Source: Bacteroidota bacterium
Lineage (GTDB): Bacteria > Bacteroidota > Bacteroidia > Flavobacteriales > Weeksellaceae
Reading direction: 5' to 3'
DNA: 64,000 nucleotides
Assembly: GCA_018902795.1 (NCBI GenBank)
Contig: JAHIQD010000019.1
Coordinates: 186,001 to 250,000 of the forward strand
Positions 52,314 to 60,558 of the stretch are shown piece by piece. The notes below the pieces were generated by a model that saw nothing but the letters and a program-made list of their open reading frames with translations, was not told where the DNA came from and searched no databases. Every line of letters begins with the position of its first letter. The first letter of the stretch is position 1. A program made the translations under genes and the position numbers.

Positions 52314-53423
52314 CTAAAGCGCAAGGTATTGTCTTCCCGAAAGTGCTTTTATATAACCGGAAATCTCAAGTTGAAGCAGATCAGGCAGAATCTTATGGGA
52401 AGGAAGGCCTAATTTTTCCGAAATATCATCAAGCGAAGAAGCCGTATTTTTATCCAGAATATCCAAAACATTTAGTTGGTTTTCCGGCAGCTGAATCCTG
52501 ATTTCAGAACTTGGAAAGAGTTCTCCGGTTTGTTCGGAATCTTTGTGGAAGCCAAGCTGTTGTGCCAAAGATGTGACTGTCGAAATTACGGCGGCTTTAT
52601 TCTGAAAAATCAGCTGATTGCATCCCTGGCTGTATTTATCTGAGATTTTCCCCGGCAAGGCAAATACTTCCCGGTTGTAATTATGGGCGAAAGTCGCAGT
52701 ACTGATTGAGCCACCCCCGAAAGCAGTTTCCACAACAACTGTTGCAGGGGACAAACCTGCAATTACTCGGTTTCTCTGGATGAAATTCTCACGGTCGGGT
52801 TTTTGGGAAGTATTAAATTCGGTAAAAAGCACACCGTTTTGCTCCAGAATTTTCTCTGAGAGTTTTTTGTTTTTTGACGGATAAAGGGTGTGGAAGCCGT
52901 GGGCTAAAACTGCGGCAGTAGGAATATTATGATGAAGAGACACTTCATGAACTTCTGTATCAACGCCTAAAGCCAGACCGCTTACGGTAATTATTTTTTT
53001 GTTTTTTACTTCCTCTAAAAAATCGTGGATGAAATGTTTGCCGTAGGAAGTGATATTTCTGGTTCCAACAACACTTACGGATTTAGGTGAAGGATCAAAG
53101 TTTCCCTTTTGGTAAAGGATTGCCGGTGCATCTTCACATTCGTTTAAAAGTGGTGGCAGATCGCCGAGATGGCGGAGATTGATTTTAATATTGTTTTCTT
53201 CACAAAACCGGAGTTCATTTTCAGCGAATTTTAAATGTTCCGGGTTTCCTATTTCCAGAGAAATTTTTCTGCCAATTCCGTAAATATTATTTAATCCTGA
53301 TTTGGTTAGCTCCCAGACCTCTTTTGCTGAACCTACTTCACCTACCAACTTCCGGAAAATGAGATCTCCGATGAGCGGACAGTGCCGAAGTGCAACAGAA
53401 TAAAGCGTCTCCTCGGAAAACAT
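52314..53423 (-). CDS. dprA: DNA-processing protein DprA
   Basis: A 369-aa DprA/Smf protein that loads RecA on incoming single-stranded DNA in natural transformation. An N-terminal HhH-like region (about 1-70), the Rossmann core with SVVGTRNITSYG, SGLALGVDTEVHE, and the ssDNA-binding NRVIAGLSPATVVVE and GGGSISTA, then a C-terminal winged helix (LDDISEKLGLPSHKILPDL). A -7 box (TAAATTTG, 53438-53445) is 15 nt upstream, in the gap after the rhomboid gene. Confidence 0.95.
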   Translation of the reverse strand: MFSEETLYSVALRHCPLIGDLIFRKLVGEVGSAKEVWELTKSGLNNIYGIGRKISLEIGNPEHLKFAENELRFCEENNIKINLRHLGDLPPLLNECEDAPAILYQKGNFDPSPKSVSVVGTRNITSYGKHFIHDFLEEVKNKKIITVSGLALGVDTEVHEVSLHHNIPTAAVLAHGFHTLYPSKNKKLSEKILEQNGVLFTEFNTSQKPDRENFIQRNRVIAGLSPATVVVETAFGGGSISTATFAHNYNREVFALPGKISDKYSQGCNQLIFQNKAAVISTVTSLAQQLGFHKDSEQTGELFPSSEIRIQLPENQLNVLDILDKNTASSLDDISEKLGLPSHKILPDLLQLEISGYIKALSGRQYLAL

Positions 53424-53437
53424 AGGGTGTTTTTATT

Positions 53438-53445
53438 CAAATTTA
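53438..53445 (-). promoter_or_regulatory. -7 box for dprA
   Basis: TAAATTTG on the minus strand, exact TAnnTTTG match, between the rhomboid stop and the dprA start. Confidence 0.55.
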
Positions 53446-53452
53446 AAGAAAA

Positions 53453-54223
53453 TTATCCGTTTTTCCTTATCTCATCCAAATGATCCCAAAAATCTTCTTT
53501 TTTGCGGTAAGGAAGTTCCATGAAATCTTCGGGATGGTTTTCTTTGTACTCCTGCCAAAGTTTGTCATCTTTTTCGCTGTAGTAATTTGGAAACTGCCAG
53601 ATGAATTTTTTGGTTTTCTCGCCGCTTTTTCTGAAAAGAAAGGCCAGGATAATTCCTACAACAGCACCGGAAAGATGCGATTGCCAGGAAATTCTGCTGG
53701 GCTCCGGAAGATTTGAAAACAATTCTTCGGGCATTACTCCCCAAACCAAACTTCCATAATAAAGCGCCACGACGAGAGAAACAGTAAGCAATTTCATGTG
53801 CCATCTGAAAACCCCGCTGAAGAACAGAAAAAATGCTAAAACATATACAATACCACTGGCACCGATGATGCAGACATGGGAAAATTCGCCGGTGAAAATA
53901 TCTACGGGAGGAAGAAGCCAAACCAAAAAAGCGGAAGTAAACCAACCCAGAAAGAAAACTTTTTTCGCAATCGGCTGATAAAACTGAAAGAGTAAAAATA
54001 TCAATACGAAAATTGGGACGGAATTACCGAAAATGTGGTCAATGTTGCCATGTAAAAAAGGGGAAAAAAAGATGCCTTTCAAGCCTGACGGATTTAACGG
54101 GATGATGGCGCCGCTGCAACCGTCGAAAAGCCCTAAATACTGCAGCAGAAAACCAAGCCACATCACTGAAACCATGATGGCAGCGTACAGTACCGCTTTG
54201 TAATTGAGGGATTCTTTTAGCAT
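53453..54223 (-). CDS. Rhomboid family intramembrane serine protease
   Basis: A 256-aa membrane protein with about six helices. The rhomboid residues are visible: HGNIDHIFGN (His58, His63, Asn67), the catalytic Ser123 in IIGASGIVY and the catalytic His183 in SWQSHLSGAVVG. The final 55 residues are charged and cytoplasmic (KENHPEDFMELPYRKKEDFWDHL). It cleaves substrates within the membrane; targets unknown. Upstream of dprA in the same direction with a 29-bp gap. Confidence 0.92.
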   Translation of the reverse strand: MLKESLNYKAVLYAAIMVSVMWLGFLLQYLGLFDGCSGAIIPLNPSGLKGIFFSPFLHGNIDHIFGNSVPIFVLIFLLFQFYQPIAKKVFFLGWFTSAFLVWLLPPVDIFTGEFSHVCIIGASGIVYVLAFFLFFSGVFRWHMKLLTVSLVVALYYGSLVWGVMPEELFSNLPEPSRISWQSHLSGAVVGIILAFLFRKSGEKTKKFIWQFPNYYSEKDDKLWQEYKENHPEDFMELPYRKKEDFWDHLDEIRKNG

Positions 54224-54339
54224 AAATACTTTTTTGTCAAAACTGCAGCCAAAATAATTATTAAGTAAATATGGCTAATCTTTTTAAGAAAATAAATAAA
54301 ATTCAGCCAAAAAGTTCTGAAACATAAGCAATGAAGTTT

Positions 54340-54368
54340 TTTGTTATTATTTGTTTGCCTTAAATTTG
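54340..54368 (+). promoter_or_regulatory. Promoter of the DUF3078 gene
   Basis: TTTG (54340-54343), spacer 17 bp, TAAATTTG (54361-54368). The -7 box ends 6 nt before the ATG at 54375, which rejects the in-frame TTG at 54351 as start. Confidence 0.65.
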
Positions 54369-54374
54369 CAAGCT

Positions 54375-55481
54375 ATGAGAAAGCTTATTACCCTTATTTT
54401 GTCATTTGCTTCAATGCTTGTTTTTTCACAGAACGAAAAAAATATTTTAAAAGAGATTGATTCTATCTCCCAGAGAAGATGGGATTCTGTTTCTCTTGAT
54501 TTAGACAGTTTGGCCAATCCCAAGCTGGTTAATTTCGACCGGCATTTTAAAGATACCATTGTGATCCGCGACAAAGTGGTGATCTCTAATATCACTGATG
54601 AGATTCCTATTACTCCTTATAATATGCTGCAGCTCAAAGAGCCCATCAAGTGGTTTTATTATGGCAGAAACAATTTGGTTTTCAATCAGTCATCATTTTC
54701 CAACTGGAATTCGGGAGGGAATAATAATATTGGAATCATCGGGAAGATCAATTATAATTTAAGCTATAAAAAGAATAAACACTTTCTGGATAATACACTG
54801 CAGTTGGGCTATGGATTTGTAGCTTCGCAAGGGGAGGCTTCCCGGAAAACTGAAGACTATATCAATTTAATGACGAATTACGGATATGATATCGGAAAGA
54901 ATTTTTATCTGTCTACAGGTTTTCAGTTTCTGTCCCAGTTTTCTCCGGGTTATAACTACTCCGTTACTCCGAGTCCCGAATTCAATGACCGTATTTCGCG
55001 GTTTATGTCGCCGGGATATCTGAATGCCGGTTTGGGTATTTCGTATAATCCAAATGAGGATTTTCAGGTTATCTTCCGCCCTGTGAACGGAAAGTTCACC
55101 TTTGTTACTGATCCTTTGCTGCAAAAGGCAGGGAGGTATGGTTTGGAACGGGACGGGCAAAGTGTGAGGTCGGAAATTGGAGCTTTGGTAAATATCCTTT
55201 ACCGTTTAAAAATTTATAAAGACATTAATCTTGTGAATCAGGTGAATTTCTTCAGCAATTATATTTTCCATCCGGAAAGGGTGGATATTGCTTACAACGG
55301 AACTCTGAATATCAGATTCAATAAATTTATTTCTACCGTGGTGAGTCTGGATTTGCTTTACGATCACGATCAGGTTCAGAAATTACAGATGAAACAGACG
55401 CTTGGCGTTGGTTTTTCTTATAATTTGGGTTTCGAGAACAGGGAAAAAAACAAGAAACTGATTAAGCCTTTTGCGGATTAA
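54375..55481 (+). CDS. DUF3078 family outer-membrane-type protein
   Basis: A 368-aa exported protein (signal peptide about 1-19, MLVFSQ) of the DUF3078 family, with the characteristic NLVFNQSSFSNWNSGGNN block near residue 105 and repeated amphipathic beta strands ending in a hydrophobic/aromatic C-terminus. The pattern suggests an outer-membrane beta-barrel. No function is established. Start at 54375 is set by the promoter and gives a clean signal peptide. Convergent with yifB, with only 13 bp between stops and no clear hairpin. Confidence 0.88.
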   Translation: MRKLITLILSFASMLVFSQNEKNILKEIDSISQRRWDSVSLDLDSLANPKLVNFDRHFKDTIVIRDKVVISNITDEIPITPYNMLQLKEPIKWFYYGRNNLVFNQSSFSNWNSGGNNNIGIIGKINYNLSYKKNKHFLDNTLQLGYGFVASQGEASRKTEDYINLMTNYGYDIGKNFYLSTGFQFLSQFSPGYNYSVTPSPEFNDRISRFMSPGYLNAGLGISYNPNEDFQVIFRPVNGKFTFVTDPLLQKAGRYGLERDGQSVRSEIGALVNILYRLKIYKDINLVNQVNFFSNYIFHPERVDIAYNGTLNIRFNKFISTVVSLDLLYDHDQVQKLQMKQTLGVGFSYNLGFENREKNKKLIKPFAD

Positions 55482-55494
55482 CTTTTTTTCATTT

Positions 55495-57030
55495 TCAGAC
55501 ATTCCAGAATTCCCTGTCCAGACTTCTGTACTGGATAGCTTCTGCAATATGGGCGGAATGAACTGTCTCGTGGAGTTCTAAGTCTGCGATTGTTCTTGCC
55601 ACTTTTAAAATTCTGTCATAAGCCCTTGCAGAAAGATTCAGCTTTTCCATGGCAGTTTTAATCAAATTTTGTGAAGCTTCGTCGAGTTCGCAGTGTTTTT
55701 CAATTTCTTTCGGTCCCATTTGGGCATTATAGTGAATTTCGGACTCCTGATATCTTTTGGTTTGAATTGCTCTCGCCTTTAAAACGCGGTTTCTTATTTC
55801 GTCACTTTTCTCCCCCTTTCTTTTGTCGGAAAGCTGCTCGAATTCCACTTTCTGAACTTCGATATGGATGTCGATCCTGTCCAGCAACGGGCCCGAAAGT
55901 TTGTTCATGTACCGCTGCATTTCAAACTGTGAGGAAGTATTGTTGGGGTCATCCGGGAAATAGCCGCTCGGACTTGGATTCATACTTGCGACCAGCATAA
56001 AGCTTGCGGGATAATTCACCGTAAATTTAGCGCGTGATATTGTTACTTCCCGGTCCTCTAAAGGTTGTCGCATTACTTCGAGAACGGTTCTTTTAAACTC
56101 AGGCATTTCATCCAGAAACAAAACGCCGTTATGTGCCAGTGAGATTTCTCCCGGTTGCGGGTAGCTTCCGCCACCAACGAGCGCAACGTCTGAAATTGTG
56201 TGATGCGGACTGCGAAAAGGGCGAACGGTCATCAAAGAAGTTTCTGTCCCGATTTTCCCTGCGACTGAATGAATTTTCGTCGTTTCTAAAGCTTCCTTCA
56301 GTGTTAATGGCGGCAAAATACTCGGAACTCTTTTTGCGAGCATGGTTTTACCGCTACCCGGTGGACCGATTAAAATAATATTATGTCCGCCGGCTGCAGC
56401 AACTTCCATTGCGCGTTTGGCGGTTTCCTGTCCTTTTACTTCAGAAAAATCTGTGGAAAAAAAGTTGATTTTGTCCTGAAATTCTTTTCGGGTATCAATG
56501 GTTGTTCTTTCGAGCGGGATTCCTTCATTAAAAAAATCAATGACTTCTTTAATGTTTTCAATACCGTACACTTCCAGCTGATCCACAATTGCGGCTTCGC
56601 GGATATTCTGTTTCGGTAAAATAATTCCTTTGAAACCTTCTTCGCGGGCTTTGATGGCAATTGGTAAAACGCCTTTTATGGGCAGTAAACCGCCGTCAAG
56701 TGAAAGTTCTCCCATGATGATGTAATCGCCGATATTTTCTGCCTTTATTTGGTCTGAGGCAGCCAGAATTCCCAATGCTATGCTGAGGTCATAAGCAGAT
56801 CCTTCTTTCCGAAGATCTGCAGGCGCCATATTGATGGTAATTTTCTTGCCGGGAATTTTGAAACCTCCGTTTTTAAGTGCGGCCGAAATCCGGTAGCTGC
56901 TTTCTTTGATGGCATTATCAGCAAGACCCACCAAATGATAGCCAACCCCCGAAGTGTCTACATTGACCTCGATGGTAATCATTTGGGCAGAAACCCCGTG
57001 AATGGCACTTCCATAGACTTTTACTAACAT
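55495..57030 (-). CDS. YifB family Mg-chelatase-like AAA+ ATPase (ComM-like)
   Basis: A 511-aa AAA+ ATPase of the YifB/ComM group. An N-terminal Lon-protease-like domain (about 1-170), a Walker A GPPGSGKTML near 218, Walker B VLFLDEMPEF, and a C-terminal Mg_chelatase_C domain (LSARAYDRILKVARTIADL). ComM is a branch-migration helicase that promotes natural transformation, an attractive link to dprA 3 kb away, but the function in Bacteroidota is inference. Confidence 0.93.
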   Translation of the reverse strand: MLVKVYGSAIHGVSAQMITIEVNVDTSGVGYHLVGLADNAIKESSYRISAALKNGGFKIPGKKITINMAPADLRKEGSAYDLSIALGILAASDQIKAENIGDYIIMGELSLDGGLLPIKGVLPIAIKAREEGFKGIILPKQNIREAAIVDQLEVYGIENIKEVIDFFNEGIPLERTTIDTRKEFQDKINFFSTDFSEVKGQETAKRAMEVAAAGGHNIILIGPPGSGKTMLAKRVPSILPPLTLKEALETTKIHSVAGKIGTETSLMTVRPFRSPHHTISDVALVGGGSYPQPGEISLAHNGVLFLDEMPEFKRTVLEVMRQPLEDREVTISRAKFTVNYPASFMLVASMNPSPSGYFPDDPNNTSSQFEMQRYMNKLSGPLLDRIDIHIEVQKVEFEQLSDKRKGEKSDEIRNRVLKARAIQTKRYQESEIHYNAQMGPKEIEKHCELDEASQNLIKTAMEKLNLSARAYDRILKVARTIADLELHETVHSAHIAEAIQYRSLDREFWNV

Positions 57031-57650
57031 ATCTGTGTTTTGATATAAAATTAATAAAAATTTTTGTGATCAGTCAATAAGTGGTTTTCTGTTTTTTTTC
57101 CGTGCTTAGGAGTGGGACAGGGTATGCTTTTGCTTAGGAGATGACGCGTCCTAAAATAACTACACAGACTGCTCAATAATCCTGATCTGACTCTTCCCCT
57201 ATAAGTGAGGTTTGAAGAACCCCACCCTTATGCCAGAAGTAGACTTGGGGAGGACATGAATGGGACATTAAGGAGACTACAGGGAGTTACGGCTCAAGTA
57301 TGTGGCAACTACGGCTCAACCTCAGTAAAATGTTTATGGAAAGGAGTTGTGTACATTTTAATTAATGAAAAATGATGGTTTAGTGATTTGGTGTTAAAAT
57401 CATAATCATCTGTATGCTAATGTATTGTAAATATAGTGAATTTTCAGATACCGCGGACTGTGATTTTTTTATCCTGGAGACCGCCAGAAAATAAAAAAAG
57501 ACAAGGAGGGGCAAGGTGACTTCAAAATTTAGATTGAGGGGAAATCCGGCACATATGTTTTCTATGAACTGGACGGATGGAAAGTAGATTTCAAGATTGA
57601 GATATCCTGTAAAATTTAGAAGCTCCCTTTAGAGAGGGAAAAAATATACG
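57031..57650. other. Gene-poor stretch with possible decayed coding remnant
   Basis: No intact gene. Two short repeats are seen: TGCTTAGGAG twice in 57102-57142 and TACGGCTCAA twice in about 57289-57317. A plus-strand frame at about 57463-57619 reads FYPGDRQKIKKD, meets a stop, and continues as GTYVFYELDGWKVDFKIEI before a second stop, which looks like the end of a lost gene. Base composition is less AT-rich in 57100-57300 than in the surroundings. No promoter or RNA gene recognised. Confidence 0.4.
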
Positions 57651-57651
57651 C

Positions 57652-57684
57652 ACAAAAAAAACTCCTCAATTTCTTGAGGAGTTT
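57652..57684 (-). terminator. Intrinsic terminator of tRNA-Val
   Basis: AAACTCCTCAA (57659-57669), loop TTTC, TTGAGGAGTTT (57674-57684); on the minus strand the stem is followed by a T-run, 1 bp after the tRNA 3' end. Confidence 0.9.
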
Positions 57685-57685
57685 G

Positions 57686-57760
57686 TGGGCCCTGAGGGAT
57701 TCGAACCCCCGACCCTCTGGGTGTAAACCAGATGCTCTGAACCAACTGAGCTAAGAGCCC
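57686..57760 (-). tRNA. tRNA-Val (anticodon UAC)
   Basis: Minus-strand cloverleaf of 75 nt: acceptor GGGCTCT with AGGGCCC, D-arm with AGCTCAGTTGGT, anticodon stem TCTGG/CCAGA with loop TTTACAC (anticodon UAC, valine), T-arm with GGTTCGAATCC, discriminator A. The 3' CCA is not encoded. A full promoter lies 33 nt upstream and a terminator follows. Confidence 0.95.
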
Positions 57761-57797
57761 TTTACCAGTGTGCGAGATATCTCGTTTTTTGGTTTGG

Positions 57798-57828
57798 CAA
57801 ATATACAACGTTTTTTCATTTCTGCAAA
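57798..57828 (-). promoter_or_regulatory. Promoter of tRNA-Val
   Basis: On the minus strand TTTG (57828-57825), 19-bp spacer, TATATTTG (57805-57798). The -33 lies in the end of folC. The leader holds the palindrome CGAGATATCTCG (57773-57784). Confidence 0.7.
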
Positions 57829-59054
57829 TTTTTTTCTAAAAATTCTCCCACTACAAAGTTGCTTCCGCCAATAAAAATCATTTCTCCGTTTTTAATATTC
57901 TGTTTTGCAGAAAGATATGCTGAATTTACATCATCAAAAATTTTGTAAAATATTTTTGATTTTTTCAGTAAATCCTCATAATCCTGAGGGTGACGGCCCC
58001 GATTGACGGATGGTTTTGCAAAATAGAAGGTAGCATTAGGAGGAAGAATGCTTAAAACTTCATCAATTTTCTTATCATTTACGAATCCAAGAACAATATG
58101 TTTGTGTTTCGGGATCGCATTGAGCTGGGAAAAAACCTCTTCCAAACCAGCCTGATTGTGTCCCGTGTCGCAAATAGTTAAAGGGTTGTTTGAGAATTCA
58201 TACCAGCGGCCGAGGAAATTGGTGTTTTTTTGAACATTTAAAAGTCCGGACTCGATGCTTTTTTCAGGAATCTGCAGCCCAATATTTTGCAGTTCTTTAA
58301 TTAATGCCAGGACAACTCTGATGTTTTTCTGCTGATAATTTCCTTTTAAACCGGATTTTAAACCGGATTTAATTGCTGTTGCATCAATAAATTCCGAGTG
58401 ATTTTCTTCTGCTTTTTTTCTGATCATGTCTTTCACCAGCTCATTTTCATCACCTGAAATTACCGGAATGTTTTCTTTGATGATTCCAGCCTTTTCGGAG
58501 GCAATCTCTTCAATGGTGTTGCCTAAAATATTCTGATGATCCAGCGCGACATTGGTGATTGCAGAGACCAAAGGTGTGATGATATTGGTGGAATCCAGTC
58601 TGCCGCCTAAACCTACTTCAATGATCGCAAAATCGACTTTCTGCTGCTCAAAATATTCGAATGCCATGATCGTGGTGAATTCGAAAAAAGAAGGTTGAAT
58701 TTCTTCCGGAAGATTTTTAAGTTTCTGAATAAATTGATAGACGAACTCCTTATCACAGTTTTCGCCGTTTATTTTAATCCGTTCGGTAAAATCGATGAGA
58801 TGGGGCGAATTGTACAGACCAATTTTATATCCGGAATCCTGCAAAACCGAAGCCAGCATATTGCTTGTAGAGCCTTTTCCGTTGGTTCCGGCGATATGGA
58901 TGGTTTTTATTCTGTCCTGAGGGTTTCCGAAAAAATCACAGAGTTTGGTGATGTTCTGAAGTCCGGGTTTGTAGGCTTTTTCGCCGTCGGTCTGATAATT
59001 TGGAGCCTGAACAAAAAGCCATTCTACCGCTTCCTGATATTCTTGGTTTGTCAT
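57816..59054 (-). CDS. folC: Folylpolyglutamate/dihydrofolate synthase
   Basis: A 412-aa Mur-ligase-like enzyme that adds glutamate to folates (and to dihydropteroate). The ATP loop GTNGKGSTSNML is at about 55-66, with EVGLGGRLDSTN and NVALDHQNILG as further Mur-type motifs. An exact 12-bp tandem duplication (58344-58367) inserts an in-frame SGLK repeat (IKSGLKSGLKGN), not a frameshift. Single gene: tRNA-Val lies downstream and a palindromic element upstream. Confidence 0.95.
   Translation of the reverse strand: MTNQEYQEAVEWLFVQAPNYQTDGEKAYKPGLQNITKLCDFFGNPQDRIKTIHIAGTNGKGSTSNMLASVLQDSGYKIGLYNSPHLIDFTERIKINGENCDKEFVYQFIQKLKNLPEEIQPSFFEFTTIMAFEYFEQQKVDFAIIEVGLGGRLDSTNIITPLVSAITNVALDHQNILGNTIEEIASEKAGIIKENIPVISGDENELVKDMIRKKAEENHSEFIDATAIKSGLKSGLKGNYQQKNIRVVLALIKELQNIGLQIPEKSIESGLLNVQKNTNFLGRWYEFSNNPLTICDTGHNQAGLEEVFSQLNAIPKHKHIVLGFVNDKKIDEVLSILPPNATFYFAKPSVNRGRHPQDYEDLLKKSKIFYKIFDDVNSAYLSAKQNIKNGEMIFIGGSNFVVGEFLEKNLQK
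58344..58367. repeat. 12-bp tandem duplication inside folC
   Basis: Two exact copies of TTTTAAACCGGA, with a partial third start. Adds four residues in frame. Confidence 0.85.
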
Positions 59055-59161
59055 CTTACAAAATTCTCAAAAGTTTTTGGTTTTTGAAAATTATTTTTTG
59101 ATTTGATTTCGGGTTTTGAAAGAAGCTGGAAACCGCGCCCCTGATTGAACGGCCTGTCTGA

Positions 59162-59209
59162 GCTTTTTTTTGGGTGAGGCGGCGAAAGCCGCCTCACCCA
59201 AAAAAAAGC
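59162..59209. repeat. Perfect 22-bp inverted repeat, loop GAAA
   Basis: Arms 59162-59183 and 59188-59209 are perfect reverse complements around a GAAA tetraloop. The left arm contains eight T residues and the right arm eight A residues, so on either strand the T-run precedes the stem, unlike an intrinsic terminator. The flanks (CCTGAT at 59139 and ATCAGG near 59226) extend the symmetry, giving an element of about 95 bp. Confidence 0.75.
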
Positions 59210-59253
59210 GAGTAGTGAAAGCAGGATCAGGCGCCCAAACGCCCTCCTTTATT

Positions 59254-60147
59254 TTAAAAAGTGATTTTGTAAGTTCCCGAAGATGACGTGGATGCTTTTT
59301 CGGCTTTCACGTATTTTTTCACCCATGAAACTGATGTCGCAGAAACGCATGCATCTGAAATTCCACCGGAACGCCGTGCTGAAATTACGTTTCCGGCCTT
59401 ATCTACGGTGTAAGAAATTGTGATGCTTCCGCTTGCCGAACAGTTATGGGAAGGCTGTGCTCCGCCACGGCCCATGGTTCCCGGGATATAGCCGGTTAAT
59501 TTTCTGTCGATGCCTATTTTGCTGTCACCGTCTCCATCGCCTCCTAACGGATCGCCCTGATTTCCAATTCCTGTTCCGTTGCCTTGGGAGCCGGCTTTTG
59601 TGCCTCTTCCTTTGATTAAATTACCAATTGCGGCGGTTCCTTTTCCGTCGCCGGTTCCGGTTGTGGAATTTGAGGCTGCAGCTTTCGCAGCGGATGGTTT
59701 CGTTGCGGGTTTGGATGAAGAAGCTGAAGCTGATGAGCTTTTGGTTGATTTGTCGGATTTATCAGAAATTTTCACAGGATTTGCAGCATTTTTTCCGGTG
59801 ATGACTTTCTCTTTCGGTGTTTCTTTTTTAGTTTCGGAAACAACGGCAGGTTTTTCTGTAATTTTAGTTTTAGAGTCAGGCTCAGCAGGAGTTTCTTCGA
59901 TACTTGGGTTGGCATCTGCTGCCAAACTTCCTCCCTGATCCGCAGGTTCATCAATGCCGCTGCCATTTCTGTTATCACCGAAATTAATGAGCATGCTGGT
60001 TACGGCTTCATTTTTCTCCGGAATACTTGTGGTGATTTTGTATAGAGAAACAAACAGCAGCAATAAGGACCAAATAACTGCGGTGATAATTCCGCTTTTC
60101 ACTTTGTCCCTGTTTTCTTCCCGATTATTGATGCTGTGGTCGTTCAT
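59254..60147 (-). CDS. TonB/TolA-like energy-transduction protein
   Basis: A 297-aa membrane-anchored protein: short cytoplasmic N-terminus, one membrane helix (about 18-40, SGIITAVIWSLLLLFVSLY), a long Ser/Lys/Gly/Pro-rich periplasmic linker and a C-terminal domain (SASGSITISYTVDKAGNVI) similar to TonB/TolA ends, with two Cys residues (in HNCSA and DACVS) that could form a disulfide. It lies 9 bp after exbD, so it is the transducer of this ExbB-ExbD system. TonB versus TolA role is undecided. Confidence 0.85.
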   Translation of the reverse strand: MNDHSINNREENRDKVKSGIITAVIWSLLLLFVSLYKITTSIPEKNEAVTSMLINFGDNRNGSGIDEPADQGGSLAADANPSIEETPAEPDSKTKITEKPAVVSETKKETPKEKVITGKNAANPVKISDKSDKSTKSSSASASSSKPATKPSAAKAAASNSTTGTGDGKGTAAIGNLIKGRGTKAGSQGNGTGIGNQGDPLGGDGDGDSKIGIDRKLTGYIPGTMGRGGAQPSHNCSASGSITISYTVDKAGNVISARRSGGISDACVSATSVSWVKKYVKAEKASTSSSGTYKITF

Positions 60148-60156
60148 TTCTAACGG

Positions 60157-60555
60157 TTAATCTTCTTTAGTGGTTGCTATGGCAATATTAAATTTGTGTT
60201 TTTCTGCAATTTCCATGACGAAAACGACGTCTTTATGGAATGAATTTTTATCTGCTCTGATGGTAAACGAAGGAGTTTTTACATTCTGCAGTTTGTTGAC
60301 AATCACAGATTCCAGTTCCTCTTTTTTTACCGCGATGTCATCTACAAAATACGAGCCGTCTTCTTTAATACTCACCGTCACCTGGTTCGGAATATTCGGG
60401 TTTTCGAGTTCTCCTTTGGGAAGTTTTACATCAATAGCACTTTGGTTTGCGGCAGCAGAAGTCACCATAAAAAATATGAGGAGTAACAAAATAACATCCA
60501 CCATTGCAGCAAGGCTGAACTCGGGGTTTGCTTTATTTCTGCGTTTAAGTTTCAT
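60157..60555 (-). CDS. exbD: ExbD/TolR family biopolymer transport protein
   Basis: A 132-aa protein with one N-terminal membrane helix containing the conserved Asp (MVDVILLLLIFFMV) used in the proton channel, and a periplasmic alpha/beta domain. Forms the motor with ExbB to drive TonB-type transduction. Four bp after exbB and 9 bp before the TonB-like gene, so the three are one operon. Confidence 0.93.
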   Translation of the reverse strand: MKLKRRNKANPEFSLAAMVDVILLLLIFFMVTSAAANQSAIDVKLPKGELENPNIPNQVTVSIKEDGSYFVDDIAVKKEELESVIVNKLQNVKTPSFTIRADKNSFHKDVVFVMEIAEKHKFNIAIATTKED

Positions 60556-60558
60556 AAG

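Noticed and set aside
57773..57790. Palindrome CGAGATATCTCG plus T6 as a terminator
   Set aside because: No loop, and the T-run is on the plus strand where no gene is transcribed; it lies in the tRNA-Val leader.
59162..59209. Palindrome as intrinsic terminator
   Set aside because: T-run precedes and A-run follows the stem on both strands.
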